Shown here one piece after another: positions 1-9,014 of a stretch of 56,556 nucleotides of DNA (position 1 is the stretch's first letter; every line of letters starts with the position of its first letter). The stretch comes from an uncultured Desulfosporosinus sp. GTDB taxonomy: Bacteria > Bacillota > Desulfitobacteriia > Desulfitobacteriales > Desulfitobacteriaceae. The stretch spans positions 1 to 56,556 of the forward strand of contig CAKMJS010000099.1 of the NCBI GenBank assembly GCA_927405585.1, read 5' to 3'. Below the pieces are notes generated by a model. It made no database searches, had not been told where the DNA came from, and saw only the letters and a list, made by a program, of their open reading frames with translations. The translations under genes and the position numbers were made by a program.

Positions 1-118
1 TGTAGCAGGGGATGTGGTTTATATTCCGAAGGGAAGCAAGGTAGTCTTTTCTTCTCCAACCTTTTGCAAGGTGTTTTATGCAACCTATCCTGCCAACTGG
101 GCGGATTTTTGCGAGTAA
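1..118 (+). CDS. C-terminal end of an EutQ-like cupin (partial)
   Basis: Only the last 38 codons are present, in frame from base 2 to the TAA at 116-118. The translation reads GDVVYIPKGSKVVFSS followed by a short tail ending in PANWADFCE. The GD-x-x-YIPKGS strand turn and the final PANW resemble the end of EutQ-type cupins, a family linked to ethanolamine catabolism and recently to acetate kinase activity. The gene lies 30 bases upstream of eutB, so it is probably in the same operon. The identity rests on a short tail plus context; another small cupin of the eut locus is possible. Confidence 0.6.
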   Translation, partial: VAGDVVYIPKGSKVVFSSPTFCKVFYATYPANWADFCE

Positions 119-148
119 GATCAATAAGTCGGATAGGGAGAGTGTGAG

Positions 149-1513
149 ATGATTTTAAAAGCGAAGGTTTACAACAAGGTTTTTGCCTTCAAAAGCCTCA
201 AGGAAGTTATGTCCAAGGCCAATGAAGAAAAATCTGGTGATGAATTGGTTGGAATCGCTGCTACATCTGCCTCCGAGCGGGTTGCAGCGAAGTTGATCCT
301 CAGTAATCTAACCCTTGAGGATATTTATAATAACCCCGTAATTCCTTATGAAGAGGACGAAGTCACACGGGCCATCTATGACGGTCTTAATTTGAGAATT
401 TACCAAGAGATTAAGAGCTGGACAGTTGGCTACCTGCGCGAATATATTTTAGAGCACAAGACGTCCGGCGATGCCTTGTTGCATATCAGTAGAGGGCTTA
501 CGAGCGAAATGATTGCTGCAGTAGCTAAGCTGATGTCTACGATGGACCTTGTTTGCGGAGCCAAGAAAATGCGTATTCAATCCCACTGCAATACCACGCT
601 AGGTGTGCCTGGAACTTTGGCCTTTCGATGCCAACCAAACCACCCGACAGACAACGTGGAAGGCATTATGGCAGCCCTCAAGGAAGGGTTATCTTATGGT
701 TCTGGGGATGCTGTGATCGGGATTAATCCAGTGGAAGACAATGTAGAAACAGTCACCCGCCTCCTGGAAACGGTTAAGAATTTCATGACGAAATGGGAAA
801 TCCCTACTCAAAACTGCGTCTTGGCCCATGTGACGACCCAAATGAAAGCGATTGAAAAGGGTGCACCAGTTGACCTTGTCTTTCAAAGCATTGCTGGGAC
901 TCAAAAAGCAAACGACGCGTTTGGCGTTAATAAAGAAATTCTTGATGAAGCGTTTGCTTTGGTACAGCGTAAAGGCACGGCGACAGGCCCAAATCTTTTA
1001 TACTTTGAAACAGGTCAAGGGTCGGAAGTCTCTCTAGACGCCCACCTCGGAGTTGATATGATGACCTTAGAAGCTAGAACTTACGGGTATGCACGCAACT
1101 ATCGCCCATTTATGACTAACAACGTCTCAGGATTTATTGGACCGGAGACTATTTATTCTGGTCGTGAAGTGCTCAGGGCAGACCTAGAGGATTTGTTCAT
1201 GGGTAAGTTACATGGATTGCCAATGGGAATTGCGCCCTGTTATACCAACCATATGAAAATGGATCAAAATGATCAGGAAATGGGAACCCTCCTTTGCGCA
1301 ATGGCTGGATCGAACTTCTTTATGGGAGTTGCTGGTGGAGACGATGTAATGCTAAGTTATCAAGACACAAGTTTCCATGATGATGCCAGCACTCGGGAAA
1401 TCTTAGGGCTTCGTCCACTTCCTGAATTTGAAAAGTGGTTGGAGAAAATGGGTATTATGGAGAACGGCTTACTGACAGAGCGAGCTGGAGACCCATCTAT
1501 TTTTGATAAATAA
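149..1513 (+). CDS. eutB: Ethanolamine ammonia-lyase large subunit
   Basis: 454 residues, the usual length for EutB. With EutC and adenosylcobalamin it converts ethanolamine to acetaldehyde and ammonia. Family motifs are intact: RIQ at about 142-144 followed by SHCNTTLG, then CQPNHPTDN, a FETGQGSE block carrying the expected catalytic Glu, and CYTNHMKMDQND carrying the expected Asp. The ATG is preceded by GGGAGAGTG. It is followed after 14 bases by eutC and then eutA, so the lyase and its reactivase are co-transcribed. No microcompartment shell genes are seen in the window, but the upstream part of the operon is cut off. Confidence 0.97.
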   Translation: MILKAKVYNKVFAFKSLKEVMSKANEEKSGDELVGIAATSASERVAAKLILSNLTLEDIYNNPVIPYEEDEVTRAIYDGLNLRIYQEIKSWTVGYLREYILEHKTSGDALLHISRGLTSEMIAAVAKLMSTMDLVCGAKKMRIQSHCNTTLGVPGTLAFRCQPNHPTDNVEGIMAALKEGLSYGSGDAVIGINPVEDNVETVTRLLETVKNFMTKWEIPTQNCVLAHVTTQMKAIEKGAPVDLVFQSIAGTQKANDAFGVNKEILDEAFALVQRKGTATGPNLLYFETGQGSEVSLDAHLGVDMMTLEARTYGYARNYRPFMTNNVSGFIGPETIYSGREVLRADLEDLFMGKLHGLPMGIAPCYTNHMKMDQNDQEMGTLLCAMAGSNFFMGVAGGDDVMLSYQDTSFHDDASTREILGLRPLPEFEKWLEKMGIMENGLLTERAGDPSIFDK

Positions 1514-1527
1514 GGAGGCGAATCGAT

Positions 1528-2436
1528 GTGGCAGTCGCGAACAACGAATTAGAGAAAGTTATCATTCAAAGTGTTTTGGAAGAACTAGCCAAGAAAGGGT
1601 TGCTTTCAACTAAAAGCAAAGATCATGTGATGTCGGCAGCGATGATGGGTACGCCTCTACACTCTGATGATTCATCGGATGATATGGTTACATTTCCTTC
1701 ACTAGATGAAATGCAAATTTCAAATCCAATTAACGCAGATGCAGTCAAGGCCATGAAAAAATCAACGCCAGCTAGGATTGGGATCGGAAGGGCAGGAACG
1801 CGTCCCAAAACGATGTCGTGGTTAAGATTTTTAGCGGATCATGCCGTGGCTCAGGATGCTGTTTTCTTAGATGTGTCGGAGGAATTCCTTAATAACAATC
1901 AGTTAATGTCTGTTCAAAGTGCAGCGACTACTAAAGATGAGTTCCTAACACGACCGGATTTAGGACGGCGTTTATCGGAAGAAGCAGTAAAAATCATCTC
2001 CGAAAAGTGTGAGAAAAACGTTCAAGTTCAGATTCTGATCGTGGATGGCTTGAGTTCCAGTGCCATTGAGGCCAATATCCCCGACCTGCTACCCTCGCTT
2101 ATGCAAGGCCTGAAATCATCAGGGATTAAAGTGGGAGCACCCTTTTATGTCAAATATGGACGGGTTTGGGTTCAGGATCACGTTGCTGCTTTAGTTAAGG
2201 CTGAGGTGATCGTTTCCCTGATTGGAGAGCGACCAGGCTTGGGGACAGCAGAAAGCCTCAGCGCATATATGATATACCGGCCTGATGAAAAAACGGTGGA
2301 AGCGGATCGTACGGTTATCTCCAATATTCACAAAGGTGGAATACCGCCCGTAGAAGCAGGGGCTCACCTAGCAGATGTAGTCAAACAAATCCTCGCTGCT
2401 AAAGCTAGTGGCGTTAAATTTAACCAGCAAAAATAG
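1528..2436 (+). CDS. eutC: Ethanolamine ammonia-lyase small subunit
   Basis: 302 residues, full length for EutC, the light chain that completes the adenosylcobalamin-binding site with EutB. The conserved middle and end are recognisable: RIGIGRAGTRP, ILIVDGLSSSAIEAN, VGAPFYVKYGRVWVQDHV, LIGERPGLGTAESLSAY and a final HKGGIPPVEAG. The start is GTG behind a strong AAGGAGGCG. The ATG three bases upstream is out of frame and hits a stop after eight codons, so it is not the start. The gene ends in TAG. eutA follows after 13 bases. Confidence 0.96.
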   Translation: MAVANNELEKVIIQSVLEELAKKGLLSTKSKDHVMSAAMMGTPLHSDDSSDDMVTFPSLDEMQISNPINADAVKAMKKSTPARIGIGRAGTRPKTMSWLRFLADHAVAQDAVFLDVSEEFLNNNQLMSVQSAATTKDEFLTRPDLGRRLSEEAVKIISEKCEKNVQVQILIVDGLSSSAIEANIPDLLPSLMQGLKSSGIKVGAPFYVKYGRVWVQDHVAALVKAEVIVSLIGERPGLGTAESLSAYMIYRPDEKTVEADRTVISNIHKGGIPPVEAGAHLADVVKQILAAKASGVKFNQQK

Positions 2437-2449
2437 AGGTGGTGATTAA

Positions 2450-3907
2450 ATGCCCGAATCGAGTAGTCAAACAATCACGAGTGTGGGCATTGATATTGGC
2501 ACCACAACTACCCAGCTGGTGATTAGCCGTCTGACTATAGAAAATACAGCTTCAGGGACACTTGTTCCTCACGTGGAGATCACTGAAAAAGAGGTCATTC
2601 ACCGAAGTCAGATCTATTTCACTCCACTTTTGGACCGCGATTTGATTAATGCAGTCGCGGTCTCGAAGATCGTAGAACAAGAATATTTGGCTGCCGGCTT
2701 AACGCCTGATAAAATTGACACAGGGGCGGTGATTATTACCGGGGAAACGGCCAAAAAAGAGAACGCTAAAGCGATTATTGATGCTTTGGCTGGATTCGCT
2801 GGGGACTTTGTGGTTGCAACCGCTGGAGCAAATTTAGAGGGTATTTTCGCTGGCAAAGGTTCAGGGGCTGCATTGTTCTCGGCGCAAAGGCATCAAGTGG
2901 TGATCAATATCGACGTAGGTGGAGGAACCTCCAATTATGCCATGTTTCATGAGGGAAAGGCCGTTGAATCAACCTGTTTGAATGTCGGAGGCCACCTTAT
3001 AGAATTCGAACCTCAGGGAGATCGAATTACCTACATTTCGGAACCAGCAAAGATGGCCCTGCATATCTCCGGACAAAGGCTTCAGGTAGGAGAAAGAGTG
3101 ACGCTTGCACAACTGCGTCCGGTCGTCAAGGCGATGGCTGATTGTGTAGTTGAGGTCCTCAAAACCACATTGTTATCCGAATTAACTAGAAAACTACTCA
3201 TGACGCCCTCCTTACGGTTAGAACATCCCATCCGAAAAGTTATGATTTCCGGTGGCGTGGCAGACTATGTATATTCCCAACAGGGTCCAACTACGATGTC
3301 TGAAGTGACTGCTTACGGGGATTTCGGACCTCTTCTAGGCTGGGAACTTAAGAATTGCCTTGAGACAGCAGGCTTTGTCTTGGAAAAGCCAAATGAAACA
3401 GTTCGAGCAACCGTCATCGGGACTGGAACTCAGTCAGTGAATTTAAGTGGAAGTACCATCCATCTTCAAGAAAAGACATTACCTATGCGTAATGTCATGG
3501 TCATTTCTCCATTTATTTCGATAATTCCTGAGTCGGCACAAGAAATCGCCGCAATGATCAAGAAAGAGATGCTACGCCTTCAAATTGATCATTCTGAGAG
3601 CTCAGTGGCATTAGCCATGAAAGAACCTCGATCCATGTCCTTCGTCAATATCAATCTATTAGCCCAAGGGGTGCTGCTGGGAATGGATGACTATCTGTCA
3701 CAGAATAAACCACTTATTCTCGTCATTGAAGCAGACTGCGGAAAAGTCTTAGGACAGTGTATCAACGCCAATACCAATCGGCCTCTTGAAATGGTTTGTA
3801 TTGACCAACTTGAGGTAAACGATTGTGACTATATTGATATTGGAAAACCTCTAATGGGTGGAAGAGTTGTCCCAGTGGTCTTAAAAACGCTGGTATTCAA
3901 TCGCTAA
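2450..3907 (+). CDS. eutA: Ethanolamine ammonia-lyase reactivating factor
   Basis: 485 residues of an ASKHA-fold ATPase. EutA releases damaged cobalamin from EutBC so that fresh adenosylcobalamin can bind. The N terminus has the phosphate-1 loop GIDIGTTTTQLV. The middle has a second phosphate motif, INIDVGGGTSNYAMF, and an adenosine-type motif, VMISGGVADYVY. It is the third gene of the eutBCA run, 13 bases after eutC, with the RBS GAGGTGG. A 65-base gap with no strong terminator separates it from the regulator downstream. Confidence 0.95.
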   Translation: MPESSSQTITSVGIDIGTTTTQLVISRLTIENTASGTLVPHVEITEKEVIHRSQIYFTPLLDRDLINAVAVSKIVEQEYLAAGLTPDKIDTGAVIITGETAKKENAKAIIDALAGFAGDFVVATAGANLEGIFAGKGSGAALFSAQRHQVVINIDVGGGTSNYAMFHEGKAVESTCLNVGGHLIEFEPQGDRITYISEPAKMALHISGQRLQVGERVTLAQLRPVVKAMADCVVEVLKTTLLSELTRKLLMTPSLRLEHPIRKVMISGGVADYVYSQQGPTTMSEVTAYGDFGPLLGWELKNCLETAGFVLEKPNETVRATVIGTGTQSVNLSGSTIHLQEKTLPMRNVMVISPFISIIPESAQEIAAMIKKEMLRLQIDHSESSVALAMKEPRSMSFVNINLLAQGVLLGMDDYLSQNKPLILVIEADCGKVLGQCINANTNRPLEMVCIDQLEVNDCDYIDIGKPLMGGRVVPVVLKTLVFNR

Positions 3908-3981
3908 TAGGAGCTAAAGCTATTGTGAAAAGCGATTTTTCTTAAGATCTTAAGAGTTTATCTTACGGAAGGGTGAGTTCG

Positions 3982-5253
3982 ATGCACAAAACATTAGATT
4001 CAAACCTTCTTGATCCAAACTACCTGGAAGAAACCTTAGGTAGTTTTCATAATGCGACAGGGTTACATATTGAGGCTATAACCAACGAGGGTATTACCTT
4101 TTCAGTCCCTGGAAATTTTGAACGGAGCGAGTTTTGTCGCTATATACGATGCCAGCCCAATGGAGAGAGAAAATGTCAGGATTCCTATAAACGCGCAAGT
4201 TTAGAGGCTGCAAAATGGGAGGAACCTTACTTCTTTCGTTGTCACGCAGGTTTAGTGATCTGGGCTGTCCCAATCATGATCCAAGGCATTTCGCTGGGTA
4301 GTATTATCTGTGGCCAAGTTTTGATGTGGGAACCAGACGACTTCTTTTTTCAGGAACTTGAGAAGCTTAATGTTGGAGTTGACATCAACGTATTAAAGAT
4401 CAAAGCGCGCATGTTGGAGGTTATTTCTCCGGCGCGGTCTCAAGCTGCAGCGGATATGCTTTTTGTCGTCGTGAACCATATTATCAAACGTAAGATAAAT
4501 AGTTTAGAAGAAATTGATGCAACGCGAGTACAACAACAGCAGATTCGTCAGGAAATTGAAGAGAGAAAGCGAAATCCCTTACCAGAACTCAGTGATTATG
4601 ACTCGTATCTAAAAAAAGAACGAAAGTTCTTACGCTATATTCGACTTGGAGATAGAACTAGGGCGAACCAAACCCTGCAGAGTTTATTAACTGATCTTTA
4701 TACTAAAACGGTGGGAGACCTTGAGACAGTAAAAGTTCGAATTCTTGAATTGTCAACCTTAACATCAAGGGCGGCCATAGAAGGCGGAGCTAATGCTGAG
4801 CGGATAATGAGATTGCTCAAGGAATTTAATAAGGAGATCGAAGGCATTGAGAGGGTCGAAAAATTCTTTTACAAAATACAACGCATTGTAGAAACTTTTT
4901 TAGAGGGAATTTTTACGTTAGCGAATAGAAAACACCTGGCAATAGTTAAACAAGCTCGGGATTTCATGATGGAGAATTATGCGCTGCCCCTTACGGTAAC
5001 GGATGTAGCCCAACATTTATTTATCAGCCCTTCACACCTATCCAGGCTGTTCAGAGAAGAACTGGACTGCACGATCAATGACTATTTAACCCGAGTCAGG
5101 GTGGAGCAAGCAGTAGAAATCATGAAGAGACCTGAATTCAGTGTGGCTCAGGTGTCGATCGCTGTGGGCTTTCAGAACCAAAGCTATTTTGCTAAGGTAT
5201 TTCGTAAATATATCGGAGTGACACCTCTTATTTATAAAAACAGCTTGTATTAG
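3982..5253 (+). CDS. AraC-family regulator with PocR sensory domain
   Basis: About 423 residues from the ATG at 3982, which has GGTGA five bases upstream; a GTG at 3973 is an in-frame alternative. Roughly residues 8-170 form a PocR-type ligand domain with cysteines in the pattern FCRYIRCQPNGERKC and FFRCHAGL. A helical linker follows, then a C-terminal AraC/XylS HTH pair with TVTDVAQHLFISPSHLSRLFRE and the closing VAQVSIAVGFQNQSYFAKVFRK. PocR domains occur in regulators of cobalamin-dependent catabolism such as propanediol use. It starts 65 bases after eutA and 11 bases before a corrinoid protein, so it likely controls B12-dependent genes on one or both sides. The ligand is unknown. It ends in TAG. 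Confidence 0.9.
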   Translation: MHKTLDSNLLDPNYLEETLGSFHNATGLHIEAITNEGITFSVPGNFERSEFCRYIRCQPNGERKCQDSYKRASLEAAKWEEPYFFRCHAGLVIWAVPIMIQGISLGSIICGQVLMWEPDDFFFQELEKLNVGVDINVLKIKARMLEVISPARSQAAADMLFVVVNHIIKRKINSLEEIDATRVQQQQIRQEIEERKRNPLPELSDYDSYLKKERKFLRYIRLGDRTRANQTLQSLLTDLYTKTVGDLETVKVRILELSTLTSRAAIEGGANAERIMRLLKEFNKEIEGIERVEKFFYKIQRIVETFLEGIFTLANRKHLAIVKQARDFMMENYALPLTVTDVAQHLFISPSHLSRLFREELDCTINDYLTRVRVEQAVEIMKRPEFSVAQVSIAVGFQNQSYFAKVFRKYIGVTPLIYKNSLY

Positions 5254-5264
5254 AAGGTGATGAA

Positions 5265-5915
5265 ATGGTTTTTCAAGGAATCATGAAATCTATTGCTGCA
5301 GGAGATGCAGAAGAAAGCTTGGCCTTAACTAAACGGGCGTTAGCGCAAGGGTTTTCAGCTGAGGTTGTTTTAGAAAAAGGTTTAATTGCAGGAATGGATC
5401 GAGTGGCTGAGAAGTTTCGTGATCAAAGGGTTATGGTTCCAGAGGTACTCATGGCATCGAGGGCCATGCATGCGGGGTTAAGTCTTGTAGAGCCATGTTT
5501 GAAGGGTATAACTAAGAAAACCACAGGTAAAATCGTGATGGGAACGGTGGCAGGGGATCTACATGATATAGGCTTAAGCTTAGTGAAGATGATGGTCATG
5601 ACCACTGGGGTACAGATTATTAATTTGGGAGTGGACGTAACTCCTAAAAAGTTCGCTAGTGTGGTGCATAAAGAAAAACCTCATATCCTGATGATGTCCG
5701 CGTTGCTAACAACCACTATGACGGTCATGAAAGATGTCATTGATGAATTAGAGCTTTTAGGGATTCGGAAAAATCTGATTGTGATCGTGGGAGGAGCACC
5801 AGTTGACTCTGGTTTTGCCAAGAGAATCGGAGCGGATTATTATTTCGAAGATGCCTTTGAAGTACGAACTTTTATCGAAGAAAACTTGTCTAAGATCGTT
5901 AAGAAAAGTCGTTAA
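5265..5915 (+). CDS. Corrinoid methyltransferase carrier protein (MtbC/MttC-like)
   Basis: 216 residues in the usual two-part layout: an N-terminal helical cap (about 1-88, with GMDRVAEKFRDQRVMVPEVLMASRAM) and a C-terminal B12-binding Rossmann domain. The cobalt-ligating DxHxxG motif is present as GDLHDIGLS, followed by NLGVDV and VGGAPV. Such proteins carry a methyl group on cobalt between two methyltransferases. It begins 11 bases after the PocR regulator stop and is followed at once by a terminator. It therefore has no methyltransferase in its own unit; the nearest is at 7.5 kb. Its C-terminal half is less like the other two carriers here than they are like each other. Confidence 0.93.
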   Translation: MVFQGIMKSIAAGDAEESLALTKRALAQGFSAEVVLEKGLIAGMDRVAEKFRDQRVMVPEVLMASRAMHAGLSLVEPCLKGITKKTTGKIVMGTVAGDLHDIGLSLVKMMVMTTGVQIINLGVDVTPKKFASVVHKEKPHILMMSALLTTTMTVMKDVIDELELLGIRKNLIVIVGGAPVDSGFAKRIGADYYFEDAFEVRTFIEENLSKIVKKSR

Positions 5916-5928
5916 TACGGCTTTTTTT
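5904..5928 (+). terminator. Rho-independent terminator after the PocR/corrinoid pair
   Basis: The stem AAAAGTCG / CGGCTTTT (one G-U pair) has the loop TTAATA and runs into a T tract. It overlaps the TAA of the corrinoid gene. This suggests that the regulator and corrinoid gene end here and that the kinase/MttB genes start a new unit. The 253 bases from here to the next gene show no clear promoter. Confidence 0.75.
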
Positions 5929-6181
5929 AATATGGAATTATAAATATCGACATAAAGTAACAATTTATATTAATTAATAGAATATTCTTTTGATTGTAAT
6001 GCGTCAAAACGAGCAGGATTGAGTTAAACAGAAGGCGTTTCTGAAATGTTATGATGGTTATGTCCTAAATTACTACTTCATTCGAAATAATAAAATGGAG
6101 TAGGGTTAGTATTAACATAGTGGTAGTAATTGATCTTTATGAGACACACCATTATTTAAGGGATGAAATGAGGAGGATCGG

Positions 6182-7384
6182 ATGAATACAAGTAAAATGA
6201 GACGCCTCGAAGAACAGAATGTTAATCATACCTTCGATTTGTTTGCCCATAGCATAGAACTAAAAAAAATTGCAGCGAGTATCTTCGAATCATTGGAAAC
6301 AGATCTTATCCGAAATCAGGTAGTCGATGCGTTAAAGGGCTATGACCTGGGTGTAGTTACTGATGTTTACGAAATTTTCGGTGGCTATACCAACCGAAGC
6401 TTCGGAATACTTACGGAGAAAGACGGAACGCAGCATGAGTATTTCGTTCGTAAGTACAAATACGGGATAGCAGAGACCGAAATCTTGTTAGAGCACACCA
6501 TGATCGATTACTCAATTGCCCATGGCCTAGACATCGCTGCTGGACTGATTCGTACCAAGGATGGTAAAACCTTCGTCAAAAAGACAGAGGGTGCGTTTGG
6601 CAAGACGACTGATATCTATTTTGCGGTCTATCAATTTTTGCAAGGGGACGATTTATACACTTGGGATAACCCCACCTTAAATGATGAAGAGTATGCAAGC
6701 GCAGCAGAAGTTCTGGCAATGTTTCATAATGCGGCCAGGGATTTTAATCCATACGGTTTAGAACGAGTCGAACCTAGGATTATGGAGTTGCTACCGACTT
6801 TGCCTGAAAAATATAAAGCGTTAGCTCAAAGAGATATTGACTCAAAGTTCCATCGATATTATCAGCAAAAACTAGACTCGATTATCGAGGTTATAAATAA
6901 TTCACAACTACCCAAGGATGTACTGGAGAAGATGCCGCTTACCCCCTGTCACAATGATTTTCATCCAGGAAACTTGAAATATATTGATAATAAGGTTGTC
7001 GGAATCTTTGACTTTGATTGGTCCAAGATTGATTGTCGTCTTTTTGATGTTTCACTAGCTATAACGTACTGTTGTAGCTCATGGATAGATGGACAAGATG
7101 GGGTGTTGCTGCTTGATAAATACTCTATCTTCTTGAAATCTTATCAACAAAAACTAATTCAATTAGCAGGACTTGAACCTCTAAATGCAGTCGAAATCGA
7201 GCACCTGCCAATGATGATCGCTGCAGCAAATATCTACCTCATTAACTGGGACGTAACTGCTTATTATTCAGGAACGAATTTAAATGAGTATGAGTACATC
7301 GCCTATTTACAACATAATATACGCTTGATGAATTGGATTGAAACCCATAAAAAAGAGATCGAAAACATCGCAAAATCCCTCTAA
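6182..7384 (+). CDS. Phosphotransferase of the choline kinase/APH fold
   Basis: 400 residues. The C-terminal lobe carries the kinase signature HNDFHPGNL with the catalytic Asp (about residues 258-266), then GIFDFDWSKIDCRLFD, the DFDW metal-binding site. The N-terminal lobe has GGYTNRSFG, like the glycine loop of choline, ethanolamine or homoserine type II kinases. Substrate cannot be read from sequence. Choline or another amino-alcohol is plausible because the gene lies between the eut genes and an MttB homologue. The start has a strong RBS (AGGAGG), and 68 bases separate it from the MttB gene. A kinase in a demethylation cluster is unusual; a sugar or amino-acid kinase role remains possible. 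Confidence 0.8.
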   Translation: MNTSKMRRLEEQNVNHTFDLFAHSIELKKIAASIFESLETDLIRNQVVDALKGYDLGVVTDVYEIFGGYTNRSFGILTEKDGTQHEYFVRKYKYGIAETEILLEHTMIDYSIAHGLDIAAGLIRTKDGKTFVKKTEGAFGKTTDIYFAVYQFLQGDDLYTWDNPTLNDEEYASAAEVLAMFHNAARDFNPYGLERVEPRIMELLPTLPEKYKALAQRDIDSKFHRYYQQKLDSIIEVINNSQLPKDVLEKMPLTPCHNDFHPGNLKYIDNKVVGIFDFDWSKIDCRLFDVSLAITYCCSSWIDGQDGVLLLDKYSIFLKSYQQKLIQLAGLEPLNAVEIEHLPMMIAAANIYLINWDVTAYYSGTNLNEYEYIAYLQHNIRLMNWIETHKKEIENIAKSL

Positions 7385-7452
7385 GGAACTCTGTCACATG
7401 GTTATTGAGATGAGTTATTAAAATTACGAGGTATGAGAAAGGGGTCCATAAC

Positions 7453-8895
7453 GTGGAGTTCACCAAGTTATTTACTCAAACAGAAGTCGAACGCGTTCAT
7501 GAAGCTTCATTAGAAATCCTTGAGAACGTGGGGATGTTGGTACGTAATGAAAAAGCCCTCGATATTTTTGCTAAAAATGGTTGTCAAGTTGACATGGAGA
7601 CCATGATGGTAAAATTTCCTCGTCAAGTGGTAGAAAAGGCACGACAGACTTTTGTGCCCTCGTATACCTTTACTGCCCAAGACCCAAAATTTGATGTAAC
7701 GATGCCTGGCGATCGTCCAATTGTCGTGACAGGAAGTTCTGCTCCCAATATTATTGATCCAAAAACTGGAGAAGAACGAAGAGCTACCTCTAGTGATATC
7801 GCAAATATTGCCTATTTAATTAATGAATTGCCTGGCTTTGATGTCTTTTCGATCTCAACTTTGGCGGACGATGCTCCTGAAGGTCAGTTCAGCATGTCTC
7901 GATTTTATCCTGCCTTGAAAAATTGTAAGAAACCGGTACGCAGTAACACCCCGAACATGGATGACCTTAAAACGGTTTTGGAGTTAGGTGCCTTAATTGC
8001 AGGGAGTGAAGAAGCTTATCGTCAACGTCCATTTATTAATCATCATTACTGCCCAGTTGTTTCACCCTTAACCTTCGATGTGGAGTCGACAGAAGCAGTT
8101 ATTTATCTGATTGAACAAGGATTACCAGTGTACGGAACGATTGTTCCAAACGCGGGTATGACTTCTCCACTTAGCTTGATGGGGACATTGACGCTCGGTA
8201 ATGCAGAGTTCCTAGGCCTGGCAACCTTAATTCAGATGATTCGTCCCGGAGCCCCCATGATTTATGCAGTACTGTCCACTGTGGCTGATATGCGTACGGG
8301 AGCTTATGCACCAGGCGCCATCGAGACAGGGATGATGCAAATGGCACATACTGAGATGGCAAGATTCTATAATGTACCGTCCGGCGGCTATATTGGCTTG
8401 ACAAATGCTCATTCCAACGATGCGCAATCAGGTTATGAGACCGGAATGAACACGACAGGCGCCTTGCTTGCTGGTGCAGATTTGTTCAATATGGGTGGGC
8501 TTTTAGGAAGTCTGATGGCCTTTGACTTCGGTAAAGCCGTGATCGATAATGAAATCGCTTTAATGCTCAAACGCATGAAAAAAGGGTATGAATACAGCGA
8601 AGAAAACTTGTGCTTAGATCTAATTGCCAAAATTGGACCTGGCGGTAGTTACATGGACACAGACCATACAATGAAAAATATGCGTTCCATCGCTGTTCTT
8701 CCGAAAGTTGCGACGAGGGAAATGCGCCGTCGTTGGGAAGATCAAGGAAAACCGGACGCTCATAGTCGCGCCATGAAAGAAGCTAACAAAATTTTAAGTA
8801 AGCCTAACAAATCCCGCTTCACAGAGGAATTGGATACAAAAGTACGTGGACACTTCCCAGGGCTGGTCGCTGGAGATGTGGATTGGAGTCTGTAG
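7453..8895 (+). CDS. MttB-superfamily methyltransferase without pyrrolysine
   Basis: 480 residues with the full trimethylamine methyltransferase fold and no amber codon. The pyrrolysine position of true MttB is occupied by Leu in the segment IGLTNAHSNDAQSGYE. Non-pyrrolysine members characterised elsewhere demethylate quaternary amines such as glycine betaine (MtgB of Desulfitobacterium), proline betaine or carnitine. A quaternary amine is therefore the likely substrate, with glycine betaine favoured by the MtgA-like gene two positions downstream. The start is GTG with GAAAGGGG upstream. The partner corrinoid protein follows after about 120 bases. It ends in TAG. The exact substrate cannot be called from sequence. 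Confidence 0.93.
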   Translation: MEFTKLFTQTEVERVHEASLEILENVGMLVRNEKALDIFAKNGCQVDMETMMVKFPRQVVEKARQTFVPSYTFTAQDPKFDVTMPGDRPIVVTGSSAPNIIDPKTGEERRATSSDIANIAYLINELPGFDVFSISTLADDAPEGQFSMSRFYPALKNCKKPVRSNTPNMDDLKTVLELGALIAGSEEAYRQRPFINHHYCPVVSPLTFDVESTEAVIYLIEQGLPVYGTIVPNAGMTSPLSLMGTLTLGNAEFLGLATLIQMIRPGAPMIYAVLSTVADMRTGAYAPGAIETGMMQMAHTEMARFYNVPSGGYIGLTNAHSNDAQSGYETGMNTTGALLAGADLFNMGGLLGSLMAFDFGKAVIDNEIALMLKRMKKGYEYSEENLCLDLIAKIGPGGSYMDTDHTMKNMRSIAVLPKVATREMRRRWEDQGKPDAHSRAMKEANKILSKPNKSRFTEELDTKVRGHFPGLVAGDVDWSL

Positions 8896-8914
8896 AGACT
8901 TATTCAACTAATAG

Positions 8915-8933
8915 AAGTGTGAGTTACACACTT
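8915..8933 (+). other. Short inverted repeat after the MttB homologue
   Basis: AAGTGTG / CACACTT with a five-base loop lies 20 bases after the MttB-like stop. It has no T tract, so it could be an mRNA 3'-end stabiliser or processing site rather than a terminator. The downstream corrinoid gene is probably still co-transcribed. Confidence 0.4.
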
Positions 8934-8974
8934 GGATCAAGTATATTTAGTAAAAATGTTTCAATAGTTATCTG

Positions 8975-8992
8975 GTTGACGGTCAACTGACC
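8975..8992. promoter_or_regulatory. Two overlapping palindromes upstream of the corrinoid gene
   Basis: GTTGACGGTCAAC (8975-8987, two 6-base arms around one base) overlaps GGTCA-AC-TGACC (8981-8992). They sit 23 bases before the corrinoid ATG, so they look like an operator or an RNA switch near the ribosome binding site. No other copy was noticed in the window. Confidence 0.35.
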
Positions 8993-9014
8993 GATAGGAA
9001 AGGAAGAAGAGAAA

